From Chamaelirium japonicum (taxonomy: Eukaryota; Streptophyta; Magnoliopsida; Liliales; Melanthiaceae), in assembly GCA_947650365.1 (NCBI GenBank), contig OX393550.1, forward strand, positions 114,089,532-114,153,531: a stretch of DNA of 64,000 nucleotides, read 5' to 3'. A program made the position numbers and the translations under genes. Positions 23,111 through 34,019 of the stretch are shown here, in pieces. How positions within the stretch are numbered: position 1 is the first letter of the stretch; each line of letters starts with the position of its first letter. The notes under the pieces were generated by a model, which saw nothing but the letters and a program-made list of their open reading frames with translations, was not told the origin of the DNA and made no database searches.

Positions 23111-23621
23111 AATTACGATGCGATGCCGCTCGATCGGATCACACATGAGGCAACCAATCCCACTCTAACATACGGTTTCCATCCCATAGGGAACGAGTGT
23201 GAGCGTTTTCAGACAGAGCGCAAGCAAAGCTTGCAACATGGTGCGAGAAAGTTGCAAGAAAAAGGGTTAGAGATATATATAACGTAGATGTTGCACATGA
23301 CATAGGTGCAATATCCTTCTTTAGCATGCGAACCAAAACGAGAAAAAAAAATCGAGTCAACATTATGTGGTCGATCACTTATGCTTTTACATTAGGGAAC
23401 CACGCAGCCACTTTGCCTCTCCATCATGTTTCTTCCGCTCCCCACAAGACCAATTACAATCAGAGCACTGTCACTCAGCCATTCACTTCTCCATCGGGAT
23501 CGACCATACTGATGTGGCACTCTATCACACCTTCCTTTTGCTTCCCCCTCGGGATGATCGAGATTCACCTGTTGGGGGGGACCATTGTGATGAGGTGCTA
23601 CGTCGATACGGATGGAAAGTC
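23111..23621. other. Non-coding stretch
   Basis: No recognised gene. Short frames on both strands overlap each other and show no domain. GTTGGGGGGGACC at 23569 is a G-run only. Confidence 0.4.
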
Positions 23622-23926
23622 GATTGACCCAGATCGTCTGCCCCCTTTCTGTGCCCCATTGTCTACACCTTGTGTCATAGTCGTCGTCCGTTACACCCAT
23701 ACCTGATCGGTTCATGGCACACAACCCGAACCGATAGGCAAACGAAAGGCACCGATCAAGCGCCAAGCTGAAGCCAATGTCGTTGGGTCAATCACAATCG
23801 TTCCTTTGTCTATCGTCTGGGACTAAGTGTGATACACTGGTCAGGCATGGAATCACTGGATGACTGTGACGTGGGGTGCAGACGATGGGACAGAGAAAAG
23901 GGGACAGACGATTTGGGTTCAAACAG
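23622..23926. mobile_element. Fold-back element, copy 2
   Basis: The left arm (GACCCAGATCGTCTGCCCCC at 23626) pairs with the right arm (GGGACAGACGATTTGGGTTC at 23901). Internal arms pair around GTACACC/CATACCTGATC and GGTCAGGCATGG. Same family as 1962-2279. Its right end touches the start of duplication copy B. Confidence 0.72.
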
Positions 23927-24317
23927 ACTGAATAGCATTATTCCTTAAAATAAGCAAGCTAATGTGTTTATAGATTTTGAGTTGATCCGCCCGGCTTAAA
24001 GGTAGCATAACCAATGATTTGCCCCCCTTAATTATTCTTGGTTAGGGCTCGAAATAGGAGTAATTAATGGAGAGGTGACGGGATCTGTTAGTTAATGAAT
24101 AACCAGGATGACTCAAGAACTGTAAGCTTTCGTGGGTCATCAACGTGGCACCTTAACCCCATAAAGAACAGTGTGGGTGGTCAATGGTTGAGAGCCACAT
24201 CTCTGTGTATATAAAAACATGGTTAGGGTAAAAGGAAGAATATTAAGAATACGCATGCATAACTACCTTAGCCCTCATATCCATAGTGACAATATTTTCT
24301 GAACGCATTCTGATAAG
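23925..24317. repeat. Segmental duplication, copy B, first block
   Basis: Matches 1-360 (see there). Interrupted at 24318 by the insertion of a non-autonomous LTR element. Confidence 0.85.
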
Positions 24318-24870
24318 TGTGGGTGCAAAATATGCCCAATACCCAACGGTGGGACTCGCAGAGTTGCCTGGGGCCCACGGAGACGACGGTGGGATCTGCA
24401 ATCTTGCTTGGGGTCCACGGAGACGATAATGGGACCCGCAGTTCTGCCTGGGGCCCACGCTGACTGACCAGGACCTGGTAAATATCTCTAGATAATTAAC
24501 AAAGCCTCGGATATTCCCAAGAATATCCGTAGAATATCTTCCAGATATTCCCAGAAATAACCATAGAATATTCTTAGAATATTCATAGGGATATTCTCCG
24601 AATATTCCCAAACCTCTATATATAGCCAATCCTGCAAATATTCCGGATTGAATTCCATTATCCCACATTCCACTTTCTGTTTTTCAAAGCTTTCTGAGCC
24701 TTCTGGTATTCAGACTCTCAAGCCTTCTTCACCCTCTGTCTACTTGTATAAGCACTGCTCGGTTTGTCGAGAGTAGTTTTACTTTACTCATAGATAGTGG
24801 ATTCAAAGGTTGCGTCTTACCACACGGAGATGTAGGCTTCGGCCGAACTTTGTCACCATATCATTTTCTT
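24318..24870 (+). repeat. LARD 5' LTR
   Basis: Begins TGTGGGTGCAAAATATGCCC. Three copies of a roughly 45-base GGGACC/GGGCCCACG unit at 24345-24460 form the upstream (U3) part. The TATA-like CTCTATATATAGCC is at about 24613. The block ends near the CTTCGGCCGAACTTTGTC phrase. Confidence 0.75.
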
Positions 24871-26146
24871 AGTGATTGGCCTCAGAAGGCCCTTCTGAGG
24901 CCGATTACCAAAAACTTCGAGGCCGATAAGGCCCTATTACATGATCGGCCTCCAGAAGCCGATACCCCTATCGGCCTCTAGAGGCCGATACTCCTGATCG
25001 GTACAAGACAGCCCCTCTGAGGCCGATCACCTCAGGCTCGAGGTCGATACCTCTATTGTCCTCTAGAGGCCGATACACCTGATCGGCCCCAAACAACCCT
25101 TTTGAGGTCGATCACGCCAAGTTCGAGGTCGATACCCCTCTACCTCCAGAGACCGGCACTCTGCCCTCAACATTCGGATACTTTCACCCAATGGTCGGCC
25201 CCAAGCAACAGACACACTTCCGATCAGCCCTAGGCAGGGGGTCGGCAGACACCTTGGTCAGCCATTGGCAGGGGGTCGGCAAACGTACAATGTTTCAGTA
25301 AATGAACCCTTGATTAACTAGGGTTTCGATTGGCATGAACACAGCCTCTCCCGTGGTTGGTACATGGCTAACACATCATAACCGCACAGAAGATTGCTAT
25401 CACCTTCCGGTAGAACTCCAGTCAGCCCTAAGCCTCGTACAAAGCACTCAAGTTCTGCAGATCTGTGGTCAGCCATAGGCAGGGGGTCGGCAGACACAAC
25501 GGTCGGCTCCAGACAATGGGTAGGAGGTAGGCTGCTAGTCAACGCCCACCGAAAGGACGACAAACTCGATATTCATAAAAAGATTGTTACCACCTTCTCC
25601 AACTTGGGGTTAAGGATCAGATACGAACAAACCGATATCCCCCTCAGCCGAGCTCTCCACTTGGATCAGCTCGGCGGATCATTGCAGACAGGAAGCTAAA
25701 TAGCAAATCGATATCCAAGCCTGAGAGTGATCGTCTTCAGCAACTTCAACCCAAAAAATTTGAGGCTACTCCTCTTCAGGTCGGCCCTTGGCAGTGGGTC
25801 GGCAGACTCCTCACAAGACACATGCCTAGGTTACTTATACATCAGAAGCCATGGATTTGAAACCAGTCCAGCTCAAACTCATGGTGGATCTCACATCAAA
25901 GACTGAAGGCACGACGATCGAACACACGATGAGATAGTAGCAAATGCCATCATTTGATGTCCAGATTCCGCTAGTGCGAGCCTCGTGAAGAACTCTCAAG
26001 TGCTGCAGGTCTCTGGTCAGCCCTTGATAGGGGGTCGGTAGATCATTCTCAACACTCATAAAGCTGCCTCAACGTTGATAAAGCAGTTTTGCACCATAGA
26101 ATCACAGCCAACTATGTTAGTTCCTGCCTAGCTAGGAGGGGGTAAC
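24871..26146 (+). repeat. LARD internal region made of short repeats
   Basis: 24880-25160 is built of GGCCGATA/CTCTAGAGGCCGATAC units, and 25195-26050 holds about six copies of a phrase like GTCAGCCCTTGGCAGGGGGTCGGCAGAC at irregular spacing. No gag, protease, RT or integrase sequence is readable. The last 16 bases are the purine-rich plus-strand primer. Confidence 0.75.
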
Positions 26147-26665
26147 TGTGGTAGCAAAATCTGGCTAACGCCTGACAGTGGGACCCGCAGCCCTGCTTGG
26201 GGCTCGCGAAGGCGACAGTGGGACCCGCAGCCCTGCCTAGGGCACACGAAGGCAACAGTGGGACCTACAGCCTTGCCTGGGGCCCACGAAGGTGACAGTG
26301 GGACCCGCAACCCTGTTTGGGGTCTGCACATGCCATCCGGGGACTGGTAAATCCCCCGGATAATTGCCTAAACTCCTGATAATACAGAAAATTTTCCAAG
26401 AATATTTCCAAACCCTTATATATAGCCAATCCTATAAATAAACAATATCCGATTTCATTATCACCAAACCCACTTTCTATTTTCTAGAGCTCCCAAAGGC
26501 TTCTGGTATTCAGACTCTCAAGCCTCCTCCACCCTCTATCTACTTATAACAAGCACTCCTCGACCTGTCGAGAGTACCTTTACTTTTTCAGTAATAGTGG
26601 ATTCAAAGGTTGTGTCTTACCACACGGAGACGTAGGCTTCAGCCGAACTTCGTTACCAGCTCCTG
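26147..26665 (+). repeat. LARD 3' LTR
   Basis: Begins TGTGGTAGCAAAATCTGGC, carries four GTGGGACC(C/T)(G/A)CAG units (26160-26320), TATATATAGCC at 26418, and the same CACACGGAGACGTAGGCTTC as the left copy. More than 10% divergent from the 5' copy by eye, so an old insertion. Confidence 0.75.
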
Positions 26666-27110
26666 TGTCAATTCTCTATCTCCCTCTTTCTCTATCTCAA
26701 CAGTGACTGTGTGACAGCTCAGCACTTAACCCCTTAGCGCTTCATAGTGTGCCACGTCCCAAAGGATCAAACATTCAATCGACTGTTGTAGGGGGGTTAC
26801 GTACGACGACCGAAATCCTTCCCACATCTCTCATGAGCGGGGAGAAAAAAATTGTCACTATGAGATAAGTCTTTAGTAAGACAGTATAAGCACTGGACAA
26901 AAAGGCGATGGGGCGAAATCCATGGCCAGAGCACCAAGTCTGAAGCGAGAGATCAATAGCATGAGAAATGATGGATTTTTCAGAGGAGGGAGGCAAAGCG
27001 GCGGTGTTGGATGACAACAACGTAGGTGGTGGCTGTGACCTCGACCTTCATTGATTGATGACGGGCTGGGAGTGGGGCCCATAATATAAACATTAAAAAA
27101 AAAAAAACGG
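26666..27110. other. Non-coding stretch
   Basis: No recognised gene. It ends in an A-run (27095-27107) directly before the next element. Confidence 0.4.
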
Positions 27111-27575
27111 TAGGGCTGGTAATTTCGGACCCGATATGGCAGACCCGACACGAAGTTAGCAGGTCTGGGTCAGGGCTAAACGGGTTCGGATAGTAAACGG
27201 GTCGACACGATAGACCCGTTTAATAAACGGGTCGGGTCCTGGTTTAGGGTCTGGACATGGTAGACCCGGAAAGATCTGTTTAAAATTCAACGGGTCGTGT
27301 CTGGTTTGCCCGTAATCCGATACTGTAATATATAGTATCAACAGGTCTATCAGGTTAGGTTGGGTCGAGTCGGATTGGGTTGGATCGGGTCAGACCGGGT
27401 CAACTGAATAAACCCATGTGGTAAACGGGCCTTATCAGGTCTATCTATTTATAAACGGGTCGGGTACAAATTTAGGATCTAGACACGATTAGTTAAACGG
27501 GTTGGGTCCGGGTCTAGAGGTTTTGGACACGACCTGAAACTAGACACGGCAGGAACCTGACCCATTGCCACCCTA
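27111..27575. mobile_element. hAT-like element (ACCCGAC-rich), copy 1
   Basis: Starts TAGGGCTGGTAATTTCGGAC and ends CCATTGCCACCCTA. The interior is close to that of 29511-29958 (CGAAGTTAGC, TAATAAACGGGTCGGGTCC, GATTAGTTAAACGGG). No flanking 8-bp duplication is recognisable. Confidence 0.8.
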
Positions 27576-28346
27576 TGATAAGGATTGTACAGATGAGGCC
27601 ACCGAATCACCCAACTTTGTCAGAATTTTTATATTTTTTTTAGAAAGATTTAGCCTTAATTTTTTTTTCAGCATATTTTATATTAGCTACCTGAAAAGCA
27701 ATGTTTCAATATTGTACTAATTAAGTCCCTCCACAAAAAAACACGCTACAACAAATCCTTTATTGTTTTTTTTTTCTTTTTAATTGATAAAATTGTTCGT
27801 CCAATTCATCTCCAGCAAAAAATATCAATCTATCCAATAAGTGTATCAATTCGCTAACCTAGCCCTAATCATAATTCTATACCCTAAATAACGAATCCTA
27901 ATCCTGAACCTAACTCTATACCCTAATTAATGAACCATAATCCTAAATCTAATTCTATACCCCTGACAATGAACCCTGACCTATTTCTAAAAAAAAACAG
28001 GGTAGCATGTAAGAATTCATCCGAGAAGAGAACGATACCTGACTGCGTGGCTTTGTCGATGATACCTGACCCTTTTGATCCTCCCCGGCCATGTCTCTTT
28101 AGTCTAGCAGTCTATTCCTATTTCCTACCCCTCCTACCGCCTTGACTACTCACCGAGGTGACATCAAGCTGCTGAAACTATTGGGGGGCACCCTTCTTCT
28201 TTCATACAAGTCCGTTCATACTTTGTTGTGAGATATCAAACTTTATGCCCTCTCAATTGAAATTAATGACTAAACTTTTTCGGACCACATATTACTCTAA
28301 GGGCAGGTCGGTTTTTTCTTTTCGTTTTCTTCTTTCAGATGGGGTT
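27576..28346. other. Non-coding stretch with degenerate CCCTAA-like text and duplication block
   Basis: 27860-27985 is a degenerate series of AATCCTAA, AACCTAA, TCTATACCCTAA and AATGAACC. 28030-28180 is the counterpart of 1790-1960. No gene seen. Confidence 0.5.
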
Positions 28347-28564
28347 ACAGTCTGTTTGGTTCTGTGTAGTTGAAAGTCACGCGATCAACGCTGTGACATC
28401 CTCAAAACCATGGCAGTTGGAATTCCGGATATACTGATTTTCTAAAGAAAAGTGATGAAAACGGTGTAATTGAAACAAACGGCTTTTTTACGTGTATTTC
28501 AACTATAGCAGTTGCAGCCCTATTATACTCTTGCGTTTGAACTACAGTGAACCAAACAGGCTGT
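28347..28564. mobile_element. MITE with ACAGYCTGTTTGGTTC termini
   Basis: The left end ACAGTCTGTTTGGTTCTGTG is matched in inverted form by the right end, which includes GAACCAAACAGGCTGT. About 218 bp, non-coding. The CTGTTTGGTT start is common in plant hAT-like MITEs. No convincing duplication at the borders. Confidence 0.75.
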
Positions 28565-28613
28565 TAGTGTGGAGTAAAAGCAAACTATATGTTTTGAACG
28601 CGACTCGTCATTT

Positions 28614-28615
<2 letters not shown>

Positions 28616-28698
<83 letters not shown>
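28616..28698. repeat. (GA)n microsatellite
   Basis: About 83 bases of alternating AG, starting inside GGGAGAG. Confidence 0.96.
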
Positions 28699-28701
<3 letters not shown>

Positions 28702-28839
28702 CAACACCCGACCCTTACCCATTCGGTTTTGTGATTTTGATTAGGGTTTTGGTTATATATCATATATGGCTTTGCCTTTTCTTTTAAAATTACTTGATAA
28801 AAAATCTCAACACTAGAATGCAGTTTAAGAGTCTCGCAT

Positions 28840-29310
28840 TGCTCTCTAAAAATATATGCTACAACACCTTTTTACTTAATTACAAATGAGTCATTCTACT
28901 TAATTACAAACGAACCATTATATATGTTAGAGACAAATCGTGTCGTTCACCTAGGAATAAATAGACGGTTCTGATCTCTCATGTCTCGTAATCACAGCTT
29001 GTCGAACAGGGAAATCCTGTTTTCAGCGAGCCAAAGGAATGAGAAATGCTATTCAGCCCGAAGGCTTTTCCAATTCCGCCAATCCGATTGACTTGGCAGC
29101 ATGCAATTGGTGGCTGAAACCCATTAGCGATATTTAAATCTTTTACACCACCAGTCACGTTGCCACGTCAATCGCGCTGAGCGGAATCGAAAAAACCTTC
29201 GGACTGAATAGCATTTCTCCAAAGGAAATACGGAGATGAATGCCACATCATCTCGAATAAATGAATGCACATGAGTGCCGCGTAATCCCCTCTCTCTTGC
29301 CCCACGGACA
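28840..29310. repeat. Segmental duplication, copy B, third block (filled site)
   Basis: Counterpart of 2350-2667. Contains the MITE 29041-29219. Confidence 0.85.
29041..29219. mobile_element. Mutator-like MITE, copy 2, with empty site known
   Basis: 179 bp. The left end GAGAAATGCTATTCAGCC and right end CTGAATAGCATTTCTC are perfect inverted complements over 16 bases, and CGAAGG/CCTTCG extends the pairing. Flanked by CAAAGGAAT (29032-29040) and CAAAGGAAA (29220-29228), a 9-bp duplication with one mismatch. The unoccupied site CAAAGGAAT is at about 2580. Nine bases is the Mutator-superfamily length. Confidence 0.92.
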
Positions 29311-29510
29311 CACACACAGAGATCAGGTCCCGTAATCACATGCATCTAACCCACAGCCGCCACCGCGTCCTCTTCACCCATCCTCCTCTCTCCCGTGTCC
29401 TCCTCCTACACTCGGTCATTACAGTCCGAGTTCAAAAATTGTGCATCCGAACATTCAAAACCGAGTACATATACAACCCATGAGGCCATCTAAGACTGAG
29501 TGCTCAACGG

Positions 29511-29958
29511 TAGGCTTGGCAATTTCAGACCCGACACGAAGTTAGCTGGTATGGGTCAGGGCTAAATGGGTTCGGGTCGTAAACGGGTCGACACAATAGA
29601 CCCGTTTAATAAACGGGTTGGGTCCGGGTTTAGGGTCTGGACACAATAGACCAGGGAAGGCCCGTTTAAAATTCAACGGGTTGGGTCGGGTCAGGTCCAC
29701 CCGCAATGCGATATTGTAATATATAATATCAGCGGGTCTATCGGGTTAGATCGGGTCGAGTCGGATCGGGTCAACTGAATCAACCTGTGTGGTAAACGAA
29801 TCTTATCGGGTCTACCCATTTATAAACGGGTCGGGTATAGGTTTAGGATCTAGACACGATTAGTTAAACGGGTCGGGTCCGGGTCTAGGGGTTTTGGACA
29901 TGACCCCGAAACTAGACACGACACGAACCCTACCTGACACGACCCATTGCCACCCCTA
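29511..29958. mobile_element. hAT-type MITE, TSD CTCAACGG, empty site known
   Basis: 448 bp. Starts TAGGCTTGGCAATTTCAGAC, ends CCATTGCCACCCCTA. A perfect 8-bp duplication CTCAACGG lies at 29503-29510 and 29959-29966. Copy A of the duplication reads through this point at about 12850 without it. Interior full of AACGGGTCGGGTC words. Confidence 0.95.
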
Positions 29959-30392
29959 CTCAACGGTGGCTGATTGGGTTGCACTTGACCTCAAAGGGTC
30001 AAATGCATATATATAGTAATGGGGCCTGGGCTGAAATAATGGAGTGTAAAGTGGGAGGAGGAGGGGGAAGGAGGAGGAAAAAGAGGGAGGAGGATGTGGC
30101 GGTGGGTTAGATGGGACCAACGGCGGTGGATGGGTGGTAGCGGACAAGCAAGCTGGTGGACCAACAACGACCTACATGGGTGCCAACGACGATGGCGGAT
30201 GGTGACTTGCACCACACATTATTGGAGGCAACACAATTATAGGTGTAGCCCTTAGTAATGTGAAGTTGTCCCTGAAAATTGTGCTGCCCCTAATAATGTG
30301 TGTTGTTAATAACTAAACACATCTTTTCGAACAAGGTGCAAACTCTCAGCATCATTCTCCGAAACATTGGAGGATCTTAGAGCTCTTGGAAG

Positions 30393-30748
30393 CAGTGTTT
30401 TGAAAACCGGACCAACCGATCGAACCAGTTTGGATTAGAACTGAGAGATAATTCAGATCAAAGTGTGAACCAACCGATTCTATGATAAAACTATCTTAAA
30501 AATATTTATAATAATAATTAGATAAGTCATGTGTTTCCTAGGGTTCCAACATACGACCATCAGATGCAAACTCTTAAAACAGCAACAAGTGGTCATACAA
30601 ACAACTTTTTTTATATTTTATAAAATAAGTACTTACTATTTATCCAATGATTCGTGTGGTTCAATCGGTTGTTCTGCTGGTTTGAATCGATTTGGACCGG
30701 ACCGAAGACCATTTTGCCTCGATGTCCAATTCGATTTCGAAAACATTG
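30393..30748. mobile_element. Inverted-repeat element (GAAAACCGG family), copy B
   Basis: Left end CAGTGTTTTGAAAACCGGAC, right end TTTCGAAAACATTG, imperfect inverted complements. Corresponds to 13247-13541, so it was present before the segmental duplication. Confidence 0.6.
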
Positions 30749-30764
30749 ATTGGGGGGGCTGGTT

Positions 30765-31457
30765 TGTGATGGGAAAACCGCACCGGCTCAACCAGGAAAC
30801 CTACGATCTCTTTCCCGTGAGATGAATCAAAGGGAGCAAACAACAATCCATTCACAAATGCAAAATAAATTCAAATACAAGCAAAGAAGACGACTCGGGG
30901 ATTTACGTGGAAACCCTTGCAGAAAAAACCACGGTGAGCAAATGCTCGGGGGAGAGTTTCACTATCAAAGACGGCAAGCAAGACGAGAGTACAACCCGAC
31001 TCTTTCTTCTCCCTCCTTCTAGATCTACATTGTTTCCCCTTCTAGGGCTCAACAAGTAGAGACCCTAGCAAGGCTCAAGGAATATACCTCCTTGCAAGCT
31101 TAGATCCGATCTATCCGTCGAAGATCGATCCCCAAGGAAATCTTCTCCTCCCTTGTAGAAGAAAGCTCTCCTTCTCCCTAAGAAAATCAGCCCTCAAAGC
31201 TCTCTCCAAGGTTTCTCAAAGCCAACCCAAGCCACACACCAAAAGCCTCTTCAAAAAGCCTTAAAACATCCCAAAACGGGTCTGCAGAAAAACCCAGAAA
31301 AACAGATCCGATCCGACTTCGTCCAAGCAGGTTTGCTGAATTTTCTGCTTGTTTGTGGCTAAGGAACTCGCCTGGGTGACTCGGCTGCAAGTCCGATTGG
31401 GAGGAAGCTATGCTCCCCTCCCCTTTGGGTCTCCTCCATGGGGATGGAACCCCAACA
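30765..31457 (-). mobile_element. Solo LTR, minus orientation
   Basis: 693 bp, present here and absent from copy A (site at about 13555). In plus orientation it starts TGTGATGGGAAAACC and ends GGAACCCCAACA, so on the minus strand it runs TGTTGGGG...CATCACA, the usual LTR termini. The interior has the phrase TTTACGTGGAAACCC, seen in many copia/TRIM LTRs. Flanks are GGTT and GTTT, so the duplication is short or imperfect. No internal region remains, consistent with LTR-LTR recombination. Confidence 0.75.
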
Positions 31458-31587
31458 GTTTGAACCGATTTGGACCGGATCAAGACCTTTTTGATTCCAT
31501 GTCCGATTCGGTTTTGAAAACATTGGTTGGAGGTTGACCATGTTGGAAACCAACTTACAATTCAAACAAGAGCCATGAAAATATCTA

Positions 31588-32370
31588 CATTTAAGTATCC
31601 CAAAGTTAGCATTAAATGTTTGGGATTTTCTTCGTCCTGGCCACACAGTTTTTGTGTTCTAGGCTTGTTGAGTGAGGCATAGGCGCGAGAGGTACCCCAT
31701 GCCCTAATCTAAGGGGCATCACCTCACTAATCGTCCACACGTGAGTGTGATTTTGTTCACCCATGGGTGGCTCCCATTGGTCTTGGCCCCACATTGATGA
31801 ATTGTGGGGCCAGACGATTGGGTGGCTCCCATTGGTCTGGCCCCACACTTGTGACTTGTGGGGCCAGACCATTGGGAGCCAATGATATGCGATATCGTTG
31901 TCCGAGCCAGTTGGCACAACTAAAGGTTGCAGAATTCTATGGTGTATGGGATTATCACATTAAAGCTTCCCTTTAGATTTCGACCTAGAGGGTTCTGGAC
32001 CTTCTGGTTCAATGCAATGAGCAATGCCACGTAGAGCCCCGTGCGGACTCAAGGGATGTGTGGGCCCCACACACCCGTGTTTGGGTCCCACGCCATTGTT
32101 GAGTCGGGTTTTACTCTGCTCCAGTAATGAAAATGGCCGGTAACGATCACACCCGTGCGCTAAAGAGCAGCAAACCACGATGCGCGCCATTCCAGTTCAT
32201 GAGCCGCTCTGTTTTTGTATCGCACGGACGTGGTTGTTATCGGCTAATTCAATTACCAAAGCGGAGTCGAACTCCCTTGGGTCTACACAGGATTGCGGTA
32301 TACATGCTTCATCGCATTTTGTCAAAGGGTGCACCAACACGTGCTAAACCTGGATAGTTGGATTTTCATT
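31588..32370. repeat. Segmental duplication, copy B, fifth block
   Basis: 31588-31670 matches 14150-14280; 31680-31890 matches 18867-19030; 32070-32240 matches 19380-19560. Within 31740-31890 the phrase GGCTCCCATTGGTCTGGCCCCACA is repeated and also appears inverted, so a small hairpin is possible. No gene. Confidence 0.85.
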
Positions 32371-33234
32371 ACCGTTCAATTGGACGGCTCCTTTTATTTC
32401 CCGATCTTCTTTATTATATTAGATTTTCATTACTCTTTTTTCCTCATTTAAATTTGTTTCTTCAAGTCGAGGTATTCAGTATGAACGGTCGGATTATCGG
32501 CTATGATTTGCAAGTGCATCTATGATGTCCCTTGTATCTTGGAAGCATGACACGTCAGGGTGGCCAGGTTCAGAAGGACAAAGTGGGAGGCTGAATAACA
32601 TTGTTCCATCAAAATAAGCACCGATCAAACTCCCAAGAATCGCAAGTCAAACTCAATCTTGTTTACTATCACTTGTAGCATAGTCTTCAGTATGGTCACT
32701 CAATTGGCCTCAAAAGAAAAAAAAAATCTCAATTAAAAATAAGTAAAACTCTCTTAATAAATTTAAATACAAACAGCTGAACCCTACAGACTTTGGTACC
32801 CATTGTAAGCTCAGCTGCTGGTGCGAGCCTTCTTCAAGTGTTGGCTGCATGGCATTGGCATTGGTATTGTCATTGGCATTTGCACCATTTCTCCGATGCC
32901 AAAAAGTTCTCATTTGATAGCATCGGAATTTTCTTCAACTCCCGAAATTTGCTAGCCTCTCAAGAATCGAGCAAATGATGAACAGAGGACAAATCTGAAG
33001 CCTAATGTTAACGCAATAATCATAATATTTTTCAGCACTATATATTCTAAAGAAAAAAACTACTAGGTAGGACTGCAAAAGCAAAGTATATACCAAAACG
33101 GACAATTTTCAAGCAAAACATCAAACCGGACAAAACAGTCAAATGGTCCATTTAAGCCCTCCCAATTTAGAGTCATAGTATCAACCTATAAAGACAAATT
33201 AACAATGCACAACCATTTTTCAAAACTTAGAATC
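32371..33234. other. Non-coding stretch; possible next duplication border at 32591
   Basis: At 32591 CTGAATAACATTGTTCC and AAAATAAGCA resemble the first bases of duplication copies A and B. The rest has no recognised feature. GGCATTGGCATTGGTATTGTC at 32850 is a local repeat. Confidence 0.45.
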
Positions 33235-33249
33235 GATTATGGCTCTAAA

Positions 33250-33962
33250 CCCCCTTTTTCTCCCTCTCGGATTAACGGTTTCGGTGCCCCATCTTGGCCT
33301 CCTCGGATGCTAGCGACGGCTCCGGGGAGGCCGGAAAATCGGTGGTGGTGCTTTTAGGGGTGGGATTTGGCCCCCTTCCTCCCCCTAATTTGCAGATAAG
33401 GGCTCCCACGGCAGCCGACTTTTTGTGATCGTCGAGCCGGTGCGGCAGCGACCCTTGGCCTTGTTCGACGTATCACTCTTGGCATCGGGCACATTTCTCA
33501 CCGGCCTCCCTATTAGTGGCGGTGGTTTTCCAGATCAGTCTCTTATTCGCCGGCGATGCATGTCCCGAGGCTGCGGTGGTGGCGACATCGATCGGCGGCG
33601 GCGAGGGGAGTTGTGGCAGTTCTCCTCCCATTTGGTCGTGCTGTTGGAGAAGAAGGCGGTGGTATGCCTGATTATGGTTTTTTTTTTTGTGGTTGTGGAT
33701 CGCCAGCAGTGGCGAGGTATCCGGCCTGTAGGAGTGGTGGATGTTGTATTTCCTCTTTTTTTTTAGGTTTTTTTTTTTTCTAGTTATGTTCTTGCATCTT
33801 GTTGTACACCGGTGTGGCATTTGGTTTGAGCACCGATTGGCGTTTTCCTCCGCCCTATGTGGCGTTGTTTTCGTCCCGCTGGTGTGTAGTGGCCGTGCTT
33901 GCACCGGGCTGTGGCACCTCCCGAGGTCCAATGACCTCCCCTTTGAAATACAAAAAAAAAAA
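33250..33962 (+). mobile_element. Retroposed sequence, 713 bp, poly(A) and 15-bp TSD
   Basis: Flanked by identical 15-mers GATTATGGCTCTAAA at 33235-33249 and 33963-33977. An A-run (33952-33962) ends the insert, the arrangement left by LINE-type target-primed reverse transcription. The GC-rich first half (CCTCGGATGCTAGCG, GGCGGCGG) and an end with CCGGGCTGTGGCACC-type text followed by AATACAAAAA resemble ends of plant L1 elements. No RT sequence is present and no frame looks like a protein. Either an internally deleted LINE or a processed transcript of unknown origin. Confidence 0.85.
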
Positions 33963-34019
33963 GATTATGGCTCTAAAGTGTCTAGATATGATTCTGTAAG
34001 TTGGAAATAAAACTATAGT

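Larger units (their letters stand above)
24318..26665 (+). mobile_element. Non-autonomous gypsy-like LTR element (LARD type)
   Basis: Two related terminal regions (24318 to about 24870 and 26147 to about 26665) enclose about 1.28 kb with no coding frame. Both begin TGTGG(G/T)(A/T)GCAAAA, contain three tandem GTGGGACCCGCAG...CCTGCCTGGGGCCCACG repeats, then TATATATAGCCAATCCT, TTCTGGTATTCAGACTCTCAAGCC, CGAGAGTA and CACACGGAGA-GTAGGCTTC. A purine tract AGGAGGGGGTAAC precedes the right LTR, as in the Tat element at 39964. I infer a deletion derivative mobilised by a Tat-like element. The exact 3' end of the LTRs is unclear. Confidence 0.8.
29478..31570. repeat. Segmental duplication, copy B, fourth block
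   Basis: Counterpart of 12829-13690. It is longer because of the hAT MITE (29511-29958), the solo LTR (30765-31457) and a small insertion near 30545-30595. Confidence 0.88.

Noticed and set aside
27855..27990. Interstitial telomere (CCCTAAA)n
   Set aside because: Text such as AATCCTAA and TATACCCTAA is only loosely similar; no run of the perfect 7-base unit.
32793..32978. Small plus-strand frame with WHWHWYCHWHL
   Set aside because: The histidine-tryptophan run is a GGCATTGGCATT repeat; no homologue recognised.
33473..33931. 152-codon minus frame in the retroposed insert
   Set aside because: Lysine/arginine-rich because of T-runs on the plus strand; no domain.
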